64,000 nucleotides of DNA from Sycobia sp. Sy_11 (taxonomy: Eukaryota; Arthropoda; Insecta; Hymenoptera; Epichrysomallidae). Where the stretch lies: positions 263,501 through 327,500 of the forward strand of contig JACCIC010000211.1 in assembly GCA_018907035.1 (NCBI GenBank). The letters run 5' to 3'. The stretch's first letter is position 1. Each line of letters starts with the position of its first letter. Under the pieces are notes generated by a model. It saw only the letters and a program-made list of their open reading frames with translations, had not been told where the DNA came from and made no database searches. This document shows positions 63,732-64,000 of this stretch, piece after piece. The translations under genes and the position numbers were made by a program.

Positions 63732-64000
63732 TGACACGACGACGTATATGATCAACAGAAAGGCAATGGCCCATTTTGTTTATCGGAATATGTGCAGTTA
63801 GTTGCACGAACCTAAGCGGCGACGTTGTACGGGGCACTGGCTTAAGGTTATTAAGTGCTGAAATTCGTGCTTACAGCTATATATATATATAGGGAGTCCG
63901 TCTAAAATTCATTTTTCGCAGCTCCTCTGCGTGTTTGTTTTTTTATCTCAATCTATTGTACTGTATTTAACGTTTATATATTAATATTACTATTATAAAT

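Larger units (their letters stand above)
61801..64000. other. upstream flank of Ddr, no gene seen
   Basis: Mostly AT-rich, with an alternating TG/CG tract at 62077-62118 and a pure CG run at 63715-63731. Short open frames at 62581-62766, 62763-62999 and 63481-63714 (+) show no recognisable domain. It may hold distal promoter elements or a 5' non-coding exon; nothing specific could be supported. Confidence 0.5.

Overview
The window is a eukaryotic, almost certainly insect, genomic segment. It carries one recognisable protein-coding gene: the 5' half of a discoidin domain receptor tyrosine kinase gene (Ddr), on the minus strand. Intact CpG-rich stretches alternating with AT-rich DNA, very dense dinucleotide repeats (TA, GA/CT, AC/GT) and small exons in huge introns suggest a hymenopteran (wasp, ant or bee). 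That placement is an inference; no species can be named from the sequence alone.

Reading right to left, in the direction of transcription: 61468-64000 is the upstream flank and probable 5' UTR/promoter. Exon 1 (61350-61467) encodes the start codon and signal peptide. Exon 2 (50783-50888), exon 3 (35584-35815) and exon 4 (8452-8599) together encode the collagen-binding discoidin (DS) domain. Exon 5 (7307-7596) begins the discoidin-like (DS-like) domain. The five exons join in frame with GT-AG boundaries and phases 1, 2, 0, 1 and 0, giving 298 codons. The rest of the DS-like domain, the transmembrane segment and the kinase domain must lie beyond the left edge. Introns 1-4 measure 10,461, 14,967, 26,984 and 855 bp, and at least 7.3 kb of intron 5 is present.

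About 98 percent of the window is therefore intron or upstream flank. It is a mosaic of AT-rich blocks and CpG/GC-rich islands, studded with long microsatellites. No second gene, tRNA, rRNA, recognisable transposon or CRISPR array could be supported. Most open frames in the window are reads through microsatellites or antisense shadows of the Ddr exons.

The most interesting non-coding observations are these: long GA repeats (transcript sense) directly after the splice donors of both exon 2 and exon 3; a GA/CT inverted pair able to form a hairpin of about 50 bp; a perfect 26-bp palindrome; an 82-bp pure GA tract beside a CpG-rich island; and apparent replacement of several residues of the vertebrate DDR collagen-binding pocket. 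I did not find convincing evidence of a wholly new biological system.
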